A DNA stretch of 64,000 nt from Scatophagus argus (GCF_020382885.2 NC_058497.1:16050330-16114329); one strand, 5' to 3'; shown: positions 37,717 to 60,841, numbered from the stretch's first letter. Made by a program: numbers and translations. Notes: a model not told the origin generated them from the letters alone.

Positions 37717-37762
<46 letters not shown>

Positions 37763-37825
37763 GAACGTGAAAGTTAACTCCAAAAACCTACCAGGGGTCC
37801 CGTTGAAAACATCCATGTCTTTCAT
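29146..37825 (-). CDS. relb: NF-kB family transcription factor RelB
   Basis: Eleven coding exons on the minus strand: 37792-37825, 37525-37545 (a 21-nt microexon), 36534-36700, 32995-33309, 32123-32289, 31893-31984, 31611-31742, 31416-31520, 30662-30877, 30455-30526 and 29146-29591. All are GT-AG with matching phases, giving 588 residues (human about 579). The Rel homology domain starts near residue 137. Its DNA-recognition loop [13 protein letters not shown] is at 150-162, followed by the RelB-type SILGASSTE. The dimerisation half includes [24 protein letters not shown] and [15 protein letters not shown], and the nuclear localisation signal KRKRK is at about 422-426. The C-terminal exon is an acidic activation region ([15 protein letters not shown]). 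FRRGSW and the exact SAGSILG context favour RelB over RelA or c-Rel. RelB acts with p52 in the non-canonical NF-kB pathway. Introns hold a MITE, CT and AC repeats and a dispersed repeat. Confidence 0.96.
33920..34000 (+). repeat. dispersed repeat fragment in a relb intron
   Basis: GTATTTTTACTTTTGATGGT, then ACATTTTGCTGATAATACTT, then CTACTTTTACTGAAGCA. These are words of the family also seen at 13733, 20335 and 23975. A long minus-strand open frame across it (33903-34421) is attributed to chance. Confidence 0.45.
34946..34967. repeat. CT microsatellite in a relb intron
   Basis: A perfect TC dinucleotide run of about 22 bp within the intron between the exons at 32995-33309 and 36534-36700. 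Confidence 0.85.
35521..35800 (+). repeat. MITE in a relb intron
   Basis: Starts TTAAAAGGGACAGTTCACCC and ends near GGGGTGAAACGTG, imperfect terminal inverted repeats. The interior (CCTAACCTGTAGTGCTGTGA, TTGTTTTTGGTGTGAAT, GGAGAGATGTC) is typical of a non-autonomous DNA transposon family common in teleosts. It lies in the third relb intron (33310-36533). Confidence 0.65.
37439..37470. repeat. AC microsatellite 3' of the relb microexon
   Basis: A perfect (AC)16 tract; in the relb transcript it is read as (UG)n. It begins 54 bp after the microexon splice donor. Confidence 0.9.
37719..37762. repeat. AC microsatellite 5' of the relb microexon
   Basis: An (AC)n tract with one AA interruption, preceded by a short TC run. 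It is read as (UG)n in the relb pre-mRNA and lies 173 bp before the microexon acceptor, in the first relb intron. Confidence 0.9.
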
Positions 37826-38106
37826 CGCATGTGAGGAGTCTTTAACGACCATCAACTCCGCCTTCGTGTCGCTGAATTCTTTCCAAACCGAATAATTTCC
37901 GGTATGTGACTTCTTTCCTGGGTCGAAACTCGACGCTCTCTTTAAAACCAGCTCGGGTTAATAAAAAGCAGCTCTTCGGGCTGTGAACCACCTCTGACTG
38001 TTACTGTAGACCCGGGAGGAGCTGTTATGCTGTCTTCTAGCCATGTGTCGAATGATGTCTGAAGCGAAGTTTGCTTCAGTTGCGTTATTTTCACAGACTT
38101 GCTCTG

Positions 38107-38170
38107 ATTGGTTGGTTCCTGGTGTGGAAATCCCCTTAACATTACGTCATCTCCCAGGCGGGAAAGCCCC
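38107..38170 (-). promoter_or_regulatory. relb promoter elements: two kB sites, ATF/CRE-like site, CCAAT box
   Basis: Between about 280 and 345 bp upstream of the relb start codon lie four sites. GGAAATCCCC (38126-38135) and GGAAAGCCCC (38161-38170) read on the minus strand as GGGGATTTCC and GGGGCTTTCC; both fit the kB consensus GGGRNWYYCC exactly. ATTACGTCAT (38141-38150) is an ATF/CREB-like word, and GATTGGTTGG (38107-38116) is an inverted CCAAT box. Mammalian RELB is known to be induced through kB sites in its promoter, so this arrangement fits NF-kB autoregulation. The transcription start is not visible. Confidence 0.6.
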
Positions 38171-38701
38171 CCCCGGGGACAAGCAGGTACTGCAGCCTTT
38201 TTGAGCCTATTACAATGTTCACATATTTGAATATTCATCACCTTGATCTCACACGAACTTTTTTCCATTAGGTAATATTTTTGTTTGTTTTATTGTGTAT
38301 GCACAACACTTTTAAAACTATTAAAATACCCACCCGACACACTTATTTACCACCAAATCTAAACCAAGTCAAAGCTATCTTCTCCTAGCTTGACAAACCA
38401 CTGATGTTTTAGATGTGCATCATGGCTGCATTAGGCCACCATCCTGCTGCAAACGCTGTGGTAGTTCCTGATTTTAATCATGAATAACCAGAGGTGACAA
38501 ACGATCTCTGCATGTTAAGTGACTGCTGTTAAACAGCGATATGCTCCAGCCCCCCTCTTTCTTTACTTTGTCATTTTGGTGCACTTATCAGGCACTACGG
38601 TGACACCTGCCGGTTACAGAAAGGCCAGGCGATTTAAAGGAAACGGAAAACGAAAGTGGAGGCGTTTAGAGGAAGCAAAGAAATAAAAAAAGAAAAAAAA
38701 G

Positions 38702-39040
38702 GGGGGCAGCCGTGGCCTAAAGGTTGGAGAAGCGGCTTGTAATCGGAGGGTCACCAGTTCGATTCCTCCACCGGACGGGCAGGAAAAATTTGGGTGTGGT
38801 GGAGTGATAAATGTGAAAAAATGCCCCCCCCCTCCATTAGTTGGCTGATGTGCCCTTGAGCAAGGAACTCAACCCCCAATATGCTCCCCAGGCGCTTGAT
38901 GCTGCCCACTGCTCCTGTGTGTGTTTCACCGCATGTAATTTGCCGGGTTTTGCATGTGTGTGTTCAACTAAGGATGGGTTAAATGCAGAAGATGAATTCA
39001 GTGTGTGTTTGTAAAAAGCTGATTCTTCTAGGTTCTTCTT
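38702..39040 (+). mobile_element. tRNA-derived SINE
   Basis: The head contains Pol III control elements: an A-box-like GTGGCCTAAAGGTTGG and a B-box-like CCAGTTCGATTCC, 40-odd bp apart. The body has landmarks common in fish SINEs: TGCCCTTGAGCAAGGAACTC, CTGCCCACTGCTCC and GGATGGGTTAAATGCAGA. The 3' end is TTC-rich (GATTCTTCTAGGTTCTTCTT). The length of about 340 bp suits a near full-length copy. No clear target-site duplication was found. Confidence 0.75.
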
Positions 39041-41180
39041 ATTCAGTGACTCCATTTTTTAAGATAAAAAAGTGGTAGAGGTGTTAGGTAAGAAAGCTGC
39101 AACTGTAAGAAAAATGTGGATTCACAGAAAAGTTGGGGGGGAAAAAAAGTCCAAGAAGTAATCAAACATTTGAGATGATTAACAAGGTAGGAAAGAAGAA
39201 AAAACATTTCTGTTAATCACTGAAAAAAAAATAAACAAACAAAAAAAACCCAAACCCTTAAATGCTGAACAGTTTTACCACGTTAGGATGCTGGCAGTTA
39301 AAATTACCAGTCACATCTCACTTTGATCAAACTGCTCACAGCCACACTGAACCTGCACATTAAAGGTCTGCACTGCTTGGCTGCGAAGGGCCCCCAGCCC
39401 AAACAGTCACTAACAAATGAATTATGTGTCAGACGCAGCACCAGTCCTGGACTCAGGGCATCACAGTGTTCCTGCAGATGCTTCGTAAAGGCAAGAGAAA
39501 CTATTTTACAGATCTGCTTATCAACCAGGTTGACAAGCAGGCTTCACGTCACCCAGCCGCCAGCCTGACAGGATTACATTACTATTATTGTACGATTAAC
39601 TATTTGAAAAGCTGAGAGAAGGAAAACCATACGTGTTGTTGGAAATTCTGAGAAGATTCAACTGATTGTGACAAAAAGGGTTTGTTGGAAGTTTAAAAAT
39701 AAATAAAAAAAAGGCTCTGCAACATTTTCACTGTTACACTGTGTGCCAGCAATACTCCTCTGTGAAAACAAACCAAGCTTTGCTATTAGAATATACAGTG
39801 ACTGACGATACAGCAGCCGATTTCATCATCTGACTATAAGGAAAAAATACCAAATATTTGCTGGCATAAGCCTCTTGATTGTGACTACTGTTTGTTCCTC
39901 TCATATTTATTTATTTGTAAATTGAATCTTTTTGAGTTTGGGGTTTCTGTTTGGACAAAGCCAGCAAGAGAAATCAACACCTTTGGTTCTGAGAAAACTG
40001 TGATGGCCATAATTCACCGTCTTCTGTCAAAACAAAAACGATTCATCAGGGAAGATAACTAGCATAGTAATCAATAATGAGAATAGTCATTAGCCTCAAG
40101 CATTAGAAGATCACAAAGACCTAACCACATAACGAGGTGCATGCTGTATAAGCACACAAATAAACTAACAGCAATAACGTGGAAGAATTGAGAGTTTCAA
40201 GTAAAACCTAAAGAGGAAAAATTCAAAAAAAAGCTTTGCATAGACAATTTAAATCACACTTAAGTTTTACTATAAACATGAATGAATCAAAATTTGACAT
40301 GTACCAACATGGAACCCTCTTCGTTTCATGATTTACAGCACTCAAAATTAAAACAAGAGACACTGTAATTGCTCCAGCGCACACACACCCCTCACGCCTG
40401 TCTCCACTGCATCTGCAAAGGTGATTTTGTTTGGAGTGTGAACGTGAAACAAACTGAAAACCAGACATGTGGCTGAGGGGGGCAATTTAGTCCTGCAAAT
40501 TAGATATTGCTAGACAGTTTTGACATTGGTATTACTGACATGACAAGCTGAGGTTCTGTACAGTTTAAGGACATACAAAATAATTCTTCGGTGACTGAAA
40601 AACAAAAATGAACTGACAATATTAATATATTTATATTAATACCAACAAGGTTGTTATTTTTTTTTGTTTTTATGTTCAAGTTTAGAACATTAACCATTTG
40701 TTTAAAATTGAGGGTAGAAGTCACTCTCTTGCGGGTAGTGTCTCGTAGGGTCCTCCTTCTCGTCACCAGGTAGTGGCTCAGGATCTTTCCAGTTTCCTCC
40801 AGCACTTCTCACCAGTTTCAAGGCAATCCGAAACGTGGTGCTCACATGGAATGAAAAGAAAAATTCACAAGGAATCTACACAAAGAACAAAAGTTGCACT
40901 TGGCCTCTTTCTTCCCTGTATTTATAAAAAAAAAAAAAAAAAAAAAAGTAAAAAAAAAAGTTGTGTAACTGTGACCCGTTCCCCTCCCAACCTCTACTCC
41001 AACACATTGTCACCCTCTGAGAAATCATACAGAATACAGTACATCACGTTTTGTTTTACTTCACTTGAACTGCAAAACGAGAGGGCGGGGAACAGAAATA
41101 AGAATTTACCAAGTCTACACTGAATATGATTCTCTGTGGGTCCACACAGAAATCAGAGGGAACAGCTGAACTGCATTTTT

Positions 41181-41186
41181 TTTATT
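41181..41186 (-). terminator. candidate polyadenylation signal of clptm1
   Basis: AATAAA on the minus strand, about 140 nt after the clptm1 stop codon, inside an A-rich stretch. A longer 3' UTR is possible. Confidence 0.4.
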
Positions 41187-41324
41187 ATTATTAATTTTTT
41201 TTTTTTTTTTGTAGTGGCGTCCATGCCAGCTAAACGACAACTCCCCTCCCTGCCTAATTTCCGCAAGTCCTCTTCGCCGCCATAGCAGTGAGGGCCAGGG
41301 AGGTGAATAAAGGCAGGGTCTTGC

Positions 41325-52060
<10,736 letters not shown>

Positions 52061-52200
52061 CTTTCCTCGTCTATATCACGCACACGCCACACCACACAGT
52101 GCTGGCTGGGAAACTGCGCTCCGCCTCGCGAGATGACAGTTGTAGCGTCATTGGAATGACGCTGGTCTTTAGGGGGGTGATGAAGAATGTGAGGCTGATG
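52061..52200 (-). promoter_or_regulatory. clptm1 5' UTR and core promoter region
   Basis: Upstream of the clptm1 ATG the sequence is locally GC-richer (CGCGAGGCGGAGCGC) and contains GTCATTGGAATGACGC, with an ATTGG (CCAAT) word flanked by TGAC half-sites. No TATA box is seen at a fitting distance. Confidence 0.35.
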
Positions 52201-54797
52201 AATATTTTTAGCTGTGTTTTGTGTGACAAGGATGATGAAACAGCACGAAACACTGCTTAGTCACGCATATTCGGACGCGTGAATTAATAAAACGAAAACT
52301 AAAAATGCGACTTGTACTGTAGGGTTTATTTTTCTTACCATTTTATGTTTCTGGGAAAAATTTTTTACTTCTACTCTATTGCACATAAAGGCAATATTTT
52401 TTACGCCCTAGTGAACATTAGCTCCACTTGAACTAATTACGACATTAAATGCTGTCTACATGTTAACTAATCGGAAATAATAAGTACATTGACATTTAAT
52501 ATTTGAAGTATACCTTGCTGTTAGTACATCTATGCCACAAATAAAAAGAAGCAAGGTGGGGACGTACTTCTCAGCAAAACAAGTAATTCAGTATTTTAAG
52601 TATTTCAAGATGTTTTACATGCTTGAAATTCACATATGGGTATTATGTTCCGTTCTTGCCACGTTAAGACCAGACATATTCATTAACGTAGGCCTAAGTA
52701 GTTCGTACATTCTCTAATTAGACTCTTAATTCATACAAGGAAAAAACTGAGAAACCTCAGGGAGAGACATGTACAGACAAAACAAGTTAATCTGACAAGC
52801 TTGTGTACTGGCAAATCATCTTTATTATTATTATTATTATTACCCTTTGGCACATAGTGACACCAGCACCTTAGAGATTAATGGAGCTTTTGTTTTGAAA
52901 AAGGAACAAGAACAACAACATATGTTCCTGTTCCTTGTGTTTTGACACACCACTTTAACAGTCAACCGCGTATCAACAGCAAAAATTGCAAAAACATTTT
53001 GTACTTATTCTACACATGGGAAACAAACAGGTTTTAGACTTTAACATCTCCACTAAATGACCGATTACTTATGTCACCCGCCTGAAATAAATACTATTTC
53101 TATAGGATGAAAGAAGGACATGAATGTTTAGAGGTTAATACTAACAGATTGTAGTATATACACAGGAAAAAACAAACATTCAGGATTTTTTTAAACTGCC
53201 TATTAGGTAACACTTAAAATTGAGCGTTATTTTTTTATTTTAGTACAAATAAAGTTAACTTCACAGTTTATCTACATTTAGTTGTTTGGGCTACACCACA
53301 GGACTCAAGAAGAAAACCATGATCCAGTGTAGGCTCTGTTGATTTATTCATCAAGGACAAACGAGTATAGCAAATGAATGGATGTATAAATTTTGGCATA
53401 CATTTGTATACTTGAGACCTCAGTGTAAATTAAGCTTAACTGATTTGATGAATCACATTTCAGTTTAAGAAATCATGAAATTTATTGTTTTAAAAGTGAA
53501 AAATTCTTGTCATTTCAACATTTCAATATAATCTGGACACATTAGACTATTTTAACGAGAAGATTTTTGTCACAGAAAAATAAAGGGGAATTACATCTTA
53601 CATCCATTTGATGAAAACCTAAAAATCTGGTTTACACACAATACACAAACATCACAAAATGAATTGTACTTAAAGTTGTTCAGAAATGAAATATCTACTT
53701 CAGACTATTGATGCTACTGAGGGTGGACATTTATTGTCCTTTCCTCTTCAACTAAAAATTTCTTGTCCATCAATCATGATGGAAATAAGAGTGGAATGAG
53801 TTTGACCTTCACACACTGATTTTAATGAATGACTGGAAAAAGGTCCGTCCAGTTCTAACTCAGTTGCGTATGTGTGTGTATACAGTATGTGGCATCATGT
53901 TAGTCAGGAATACAAGGTGCAATTCCACTGTAGATTTTAGTGTCAAACGATCTTTAAGCGTGATTCTTCCTTCAACAGACAGATTACCGATTCCTGGACA
54001 ATCCAGCAACAATTTACAGTCTTTTAAAAAAAAAAGAGCAAAGGCTACAGTTAACTATAAACAGTTATATACAATCATCTCTGTACAAACTGAACTCAAT
54101 GAGGAGAAATGTTACCTAAGCTGATCAAATTTAAATTGTCAATACAAACCTATAGATTACACAAAAGACTTCCATCCCAGCTTGGGAACAAGTGCGACTA
54201 AAGCAACCAAATCAAACTGAACAGAAGTGCGTAAAGTGAAAGACTACATACTAACCTTAACTATGCTGCTTTAAATGAAACAACAATCCCCTCCTTTATC
54301 AAACCATCCTGGCGTGAGCTCCTCATGTGATTATCCTGTGTCATTATCCCCATGTGCAGCACACCAAAAGATGCGCTTCCTGACATCTCTTCTATCAGGC
54401 TGCATTGATGTTAGAACTTAAAGCCAAGTTCAGACAGGAGGTGGAAGCGTCGCTTAGTGCTGCTCATGTTAACCAAAATTTGACTGTCCAGACAGTGTGT
54501 GTGTGTGTGTGTGTGTGTGGTTAGACACACATACAACAAGAAGGTGGTATGCAAGTTGAAATATTGAGGCATTCTGCAAAGCTTCTGCCTCCAGTCTGAA
54601 ACTGGTATAGATGACCTTTGGATGCCACTCATTGGATTTTGCCTTCCAGAGAACCAAAACAAAACAAACAGAACCAAAAGTTTCACTTATTACAATAACA
54701 ATAACTTTGTCTCATCTCTGGTTGGTGAATGGATAACAGCTTGAGGTTGATGCTCATATTCCAGGGCAGAAAACACTCTACCCACTTTGTTTCAGTC
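52201..54797. other. spacer between clptm1 and tbcb, including the tbcb 3' UTR
   Basis: AT-rich sequence without a supportable gene. It includes a short ATT repeat near 52821-52842 and a (GT)n run at about 54498-54519. Minus-strand AATAAA words at 53730-53735 and 53481-53486 could end tbcb transcripts. Confidence 0.5.
53730..53735 (-). terminator. candidate polyadenylation signal of tbcb
   Basis: AATAAA on the minus strand, about 1.06 kb beyond the tbcb stop. Another lies at 53481-53486. Confidence 0.35.
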
Positions 54798-57725
54798 CTA
54801 GATCTCATCTAAACCGTAATCCTCCTCAGGAAAGTCTCCCACAATCACATTCAGGGGTTTCACAAATCCACCATATTTGTCCTCACATTCAAAGTATTTC
54901 TTCCCATCAACGCTGTGGAGACACAATTTGTGAAAAAAAAAAACAAGAAAGGTCAAATGGAAAATCAAGACCGACATGATTAAAATTTAACAGATTTAAG
55001 AAAAGAAGACAGTTCTCTTACGTTCCATTGTTCTTTCCCAGGGGCTCATCGTACTTCACACCTACCCAATAGCCCGATTTGAAATCCGTTGGACCTGTAA
55101 TGAACATTACAACATTATTGTTTATGCCAAATACGCTTAGTTATCATTCTACATTCTCAACTGTCACTACTGATTGTTGGAGAAAAAAACATGTTAGTTA
55201 GATTTTGTAAGGTAATTACAAAACTGAGCATTTTTTTTAGAAGTCTGGGGACTTTCCCCAAAGACAACAATAAGCCTATATTGTTAAAAGATTTCTTTGT
55301 TTCTAAAATTTGACATGTTTACCGTTAATAAGATTTTATCTTCTTTAATGAACTAAGTGTAAATGGTAACTAATTTGAAAACAGTCAAGCAGCTGCTAAT
55401 TTTGCAAGCGGGCACGAATGATTTTGAATTTTCTGTATTTGTTTCGCAGTTTATAAAGTTCCCCTCCTCTTTCAGGGAGTCTCTGTAAAGTTCAGCTGCT
55501 AGTTCAATGGTGAAATCAGCTGAAACAACCAGTGTGTTCAAAAACATCTGCTGTTTACCTCAGCAGGTTAAGAAACAACATTAAATTTATTATGCACGTC
55601 GTCGTTGTTGCTTCTTGTTGCTTCGCAGAAGATGTGAGTTGAGTAGGCAGTCCTTCACTGTGGCCCAGGACACACTGATGTACACACTACTAAAAGAATG
55701 AAATAATATTTGGCCCAGACCACCTCCCCAATGTTGTCTGAGTGATTGGATCTCAAATGAATCCTTAGTGCACCTGGCAGTAGGTGGGATTCACCAGGCA
55801 GCAAGGGAACATTTCGTACTTGAGGTTAATGCATTGGAAGCAAATAAAAAAAGGGTGGGCAAGAATAAGAATTTAGTCCCATGGCCCTTATGACTGATCG
55901 GTGTATAAAAAGGGCTACAATTCCTTCAGTATTGCTTTATGGTGTGATGGGCCACCACAAATTACAGCTAAGCCTGCACTGTTGAAAAGAAAACCCTTTG
56001 TCACACACAGGACTTAAAATACGGTAAGTAAGACAGTAAAGCAAAGTTTTATCCAAACTTACCAACAAACATGACTGTACCAAGCTTTGTGGGCTGCCCA
56101 GGGACCTGCACTTTGCATCGGCTGCCAACAGTAATGGCACCAGCAGCAGCCTTCTGTTCCTCCTGCCGAGCAGTAATCTCAGCTTTCTTCTTGGCCACTT
56201 CTTCATCGTTGTATCGACCAATATGATGTTTTTTCATGAATGACTTTGCTGAATCTGAATGAAAGAAAGTTGGATTGTAATAAACATGGGATTCTTAAAA
56301 ACAGACTGTGAATGCTACACAACATCTTTTATCAAGATTGGATAATCCCTTTACCACATTTGCAAAGGTTAGCATAAGGGGAGATCTTCTTAGATTAGAG
56401 CTCAGGCGTTGTGTGATAGGAGATATTAAGATTTTTTCCTCTTTCACTGCGACCATCAACTGATATTCCCCATCGTATACTTTACCAATTACTGTCTGGA
56501 TCTACTGATTGATAGATAGCAAAGCGTTATCTTTTTACGGGACTGACTTCATTATCTACTAATCAATATAGTTAAAGTTTTCAATATTCTACTCACTATA
56601 ATATTATCCTTTACTGCTACAATAGTCTCATTTAAAAAATATATTATTAACACCAAAAGCACCAGAAAAAATGAAGAGAATTACAAATTAGACAGAAGCT
56701 TGAGGATGTCAGATTATACCTGTTCTCTTATCATAAGCATCAGCTGAGAGTTCAAACTTCTCCACTTTGGAAACATCAGTGAACTCGCCCATCTGAGATC
56801 CACTTCTATCAAGAACCTGTGATTCAGGATGAGACACTTTTAAAAACGATCACAACACTAATTATGCATGCTCTAGCCAAAAATTGCAAATCAGTTCGAC
56901 TTTAAACAAAGTAAGTTTTTTTTGGGTGTTTTTTGTCATTATTCTTTTCTTATCGTTAACCACCATCTACATAACAGGGCTTTCATTTCTAACCCATTTC
57001 ACAAATGTTTTACTGAACTCTTTTAACTATGAAAAGTTTCTGTTCATGTCTTGAAGAAATAAATAATCTCACTTTGTTGTGCTAAGAACGCTTGTTGTCT
57101 TACTTAAAGCAAATCTGTTTTGCCTACAGGAAGACAGAATTGCATTTGTAACAAATGACTGATCTGAAAAGCTGTTGCTGCCTGTATTTTACTACATTAT
57201 GACAGCAGTCATGCCATTATTTCAAAAGCGATTCCAAACTGATCAGAAACATACATGTATTCTGCAGTCATCATCCACAGGATAGGAACCCAGCAAAGCA
57301 TCATTATCGTCCATTTTCTGCAAGAAGTTGTCAGTAACGCTGAACAACTCCAGGTCCATGGAGGAGGGGGATGCACCCACAACCATCTCCAGTCTTCCCT
57401 AATCACAACATAAATGAAACAACTCATGCATTACAATTAACTTGTAATAAATTTGTTAGACCTCTAAAAAAAAAACATGAGGAATGCAGAAATTAAACGA
57501 TGATCTCAATATTAAGTGGTACAGGTTAAATCTGGCAAAATCCGACAGTAGTGCCCATGTATGCATCTTTGAAAGTGTTTAATGTATTGGTAGGCTGAGA
57601 CTCACCTTCAGTTCTGCTATACTGATCCCTCTATTGAACCTGCGCTGCACCTCAAAGGAGGAGAGGGTGCTTGTTATGCGCACATTCACCGTGGGATTGG
57701 TAACTACTGTCACTCCGCCGTCCAT
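54798..57725 (-). CDS. tbcb: tubulin-folding cofactor B
   Basis: Six coding exons on the minus strand: 57606-57725, 57255-57398, 56720-56816, 56063-56254, 55022-55094 and 54798-54912 (TAG). All are GT-AG and in phase, giving 246 residues (human 244). The N-terminal half is a ubiquitin-like domain ([31 protein letters not shown]). A coiled, charged linker follows ([20 protein letters not shown]), then the CAP-Gly domain ([39 protein letters not shown]) and the terminal EEDYGLDEI. Family knowledge: TBCB works with TBCE to dissociate tubulin dimers and in the alpha-tubulin folding route in the cytosol; the acidic C-terminal tail can bind the CAP-Gly groove. The Met at 57725 was chosen because it aligns with the human start. 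The acceptor at 57762-57763 indicates a separate 5' untranslated exon. Confidence 0.97.
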
Positions 57726-57761
57726 TATGCCGATATTATGGATACAGCTAATGGTCAAATA

Positions 57762-60700
57762 CTGAAAACAAAGGCCAGACAATGTGACATGTTAGCCAAC
57801 GTGACCGAAACACAATCTTACAAGCAAACAAATATTAAAAACACGTCATTTCCTGTTGCTGGGTTATGAATATTGACACCTGACAGTAAGTGAACTTATT
57901 TAGCTATTTTCTTTCAATGCAGCTACAATCAGTCTCTGAAGACCTACTACAATGAATGCACGCCCCCTCACATGTCACAGCGAAGTTAGTTGCTCCCCTG
58001 AAACCACTGATGATTTGATCTCATGCTGTTACTATGCACATTCTAGTAGTTAAATTTAAGTTTATGGTAAATAATCACACTACTCTCTGGCGTTTACACA
58101 GTTCATAAACTGACTGTGTAAGTTTCGTATATTTCGTATCTTATTAATTCAGCTAGCTAGCTAAGTTTGTTACCTAGCCACAGTCTGGATTTAGCATAGG
58201 GGTTTGGGCGGCTAGCACCAGCACAGTCTATTCGGACAACACTTAGGACGGCCGGTTGGTATAGTTACGTACAGATACGTCTTTGCTCTAATGACGACTT
58301 GCCCGATTCAGACCTCTCAACACAATATCCACTCCTCAAGACAGAAGTAGCGCTGCAAGACGTTCCGACGGGTTGCACCACCACATTATATCAGTTCCTG
58401 CTACACCCGACTCTGGAACATTCTACCTGCCCTCAGACTGGAGAAACGCCAATCACATCAGGGAGGAAGTACATTCAGCCAATAGTGTTATGAAACGTAA
58501 GGAAATGGGCTGAGCCATCGCCTACTTTTTAGTAGATTGACGCGGCCGTAAACCAATCATCACACAAGAACAAACAAGGCCGTTAAACAGCCACACAGTG
58601 GCGCTATTCTCCCGTTTGAACCGTGACAGCTGACGAGTTTCTTCTCCACCAGGCACTTCGGCTGCTGTTTGGAAGTTAACAACTCTGTAATAACAAAAAT
58701 ATACGTATGTACTGTATATCACTTCAGGTTAAGTGTAATCTTGATGTCCAGCCTTAAAGAATCGTTTTGGCTTTCGCTCCCGTTGATGAGGAAATCTGGA
58801 CTACAATATCTGATTTCGAATATTACATTAATATAGCCTACAAAATAAAACGTATCTTATTGTGTAACGTGGATATGAAATCATAATGCCATACGTTTTG
58901 TGACGAATGATCTGTGAAAAGGAAGAAAAAAAACTCCTCCTTGCATGAACACAAGCCTTTTCCTTGATCAACAGCGAACCAAAGTGTTACTCAAGCGCAG
59001 ATATCAAACTAGAGTCTACACAGGTGTGGGCAGGAAAGAAAAGATCAAAGAAAGCAGGGAGCTATAACCAAACCCCAGGCAGAGAGAAGCAGAGGGGCGC
59101 TGAGCCCACAGTCCCACCCGAAAGATTTACATTCCTATGGTTGTTGATGGGGATGGAGGTATGCAAAACTGCTTGCAAATCCCCCGGCAACTAGTGGAGG
59201 CTCATTCACCCCTCATCTGTGGGTCACCTGTGTGTGGCACATTTATCTTGCTATTTTCTGTGTCCGACACACAATTTATCATCAATGTCTGATATTCAGT
59301 GTAAGGCCTGTAAAAAAATTAAGCTTTTGGTTTGTATTATAATAATAATATTTTTTATTATTCTTGTTGTTGTTAGTAGCAGTAGTGTGATATGAGAGGT
59401 AAGTCATTTCTGTGATATGCAGAAACTTAAGTGGTGTAAATTAATGTTACAGGATATTCTCTCTCTTTTTTTTTTTTTTTAAAAAAACATGATCCACACC
59501 TGTTGCTAAAATCCAAACATGATGCATGTCACAAATGCAAATTCTACCTTCTTTGTTAGCATATACTCAATTGTGTGTCTTTGTACTGATGGTATTTGCA
59601 TTGCGAAACCACCTCAGACACTACAAACCATAGGATCCGGTTGGAAAGCCGGGCCTTACCAGAGCAAATAGTGTTGCAAAAGCCTTATTCATTACACTTA
59701 ACAAATGGTATTGTTCTTTGGAATACATATCATAAGCTGTTTATGATTTAATTTCAAATTCTTCAGAGATGTGATATTGACACAAGTGCCTGATATTAAA
59801 TTTGGACAATTTTCACTCTCTGAATTAATTGCCTAAGAAACACCATCTGAACGTTATTACATTATTATTATATTTTACAGGATTCTAGACAGTTTCCATT
59901 AAAAAGGACCTCAGTAGTTCTTGATCATAAAGTATGTCTGTCTGTGTGACAACAGGATCTCTTAGGGGTGCTATTAAAAATAAATTGCAACCATTGAAAT
60001 AATTAGTTGATCATTAAATATACTAAATGAAAATGCAAAAATAAATAAAATAAATATCAAATCACTGGCAGTGATTTTCTTAGTCTTGCATGTTAATAGG
60101 CTGAACATCTTTCGGTTCTGGATGCAGTGTGACCCACAAACCATCTGAATAGATCACACTGAGCTCTGAGAGCTTTTGCTGGACATTTTTAAAATGTTTA
60201 TTATTTATACAATATTGTTTTCTGTGCTAGTGATCGATTGATCTTTTCCAAGCAGCAAATTCTCACATTTCAAAAAGGTTTGGCATTTTAGCTTGAAAGG
60301 TAACAGATCGACTAGTTGTGAAAACAGTATTTGATCTTCTGTCTATCTGGTAGCACAACTAATTAAACTGGTTCAGCTGTTTCTATATGTACCATAGGAC
60401 TTAGTTCTAGTTTTGCTGAAAAAAAAATTCTGAATGCACAACTTTTAATCAAAGTTGAATATTTTAAAATTAAAATATTGTATACTGTGAAAGTGAAAGC
60501 TCTCTGTCTCACAGTTAGATGGTTATGAAATTTCAGTTTCATTCAGCAGCAAATAAGCGCTAGTGAGATGAACACTGGAGCCAGTAAAAAATCATTCAGG
60601 ATGGAAATGCATGAATTTATTGAGGATAACTAACACAAAACATTGACCTAAAAGGCAGACTAAAACAAAGGCGCAGTATTATGTTATTAAAGGGGCGTGG
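57762..60700. other. spacer between tbcb and six5 promoters
   Basis: The two genes are transcribed divergently. An untranslated first exon of tbcb is expected near the left end but its borders cannot be fixed. No coding gene is seen. There is an ATT/TTG-rich stretch near 59338-59385 and a T run followed by an A run at about 59466-59487. A KLF/Sp1-like GGGGCGTGGCC at 60691-60701 probably belongs to the six5 promoter. Confidence 0.45.
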
Positions 60701-60769
60701 CCGTTTGTGGTTTGCAGGCACGTTCATGGTTTGGCGGAGAGTGGGAGAGAGGGCTGCGCTGCCTGCAGA

Positions 60770-60784
60770 GGGAGGGAGGGAGGG
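60770..60784 (+). promoter_or_regulatory. G-quadruplex motif in the six5 5' leader
   Basis: GGGAGGGAGGGAGGG, four G-triplets with single-A loops on the sense strand, 57 nt before the six5 start codon and inside a longer purine tract (60767-60829). Confidence 0.7.
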
Positions 60785-60841
60785 AGAGAGAGAGGGGAGG
60801 AGGAGGAGGAACTACTGGAGGAAAAAAAAGTTAAAGTAAAA

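Larger units (their letters stand above)
37826..41180. other. relb upstream region and spacer to clptm1
   Basis: Contains the relb 5' UTR and promoter (to about 38200), a tRNA-derived SINE (38702-39040) and otherwise AT-rich sequence without a supportable gene. A long A run lies at about 40927-40957. The clptm1 3' UTR enters from the right. Confidence 0.5.

Noticed and set aside
57726-57782. In-frame upstream Met of tbcb
   Set aside because: It lies before a good splice acceptor (TTTGTTTTCAG), so that codon is intronic. The downstream Met aligns with the human start.
60707-60841. In-frame ATG giving a 45-residue longer SIX5
   Set aside because: The extension is Glu/Arg/Lys low complexity translated from a purine tract. 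The MASL start matches the human MATL start and has a better context.
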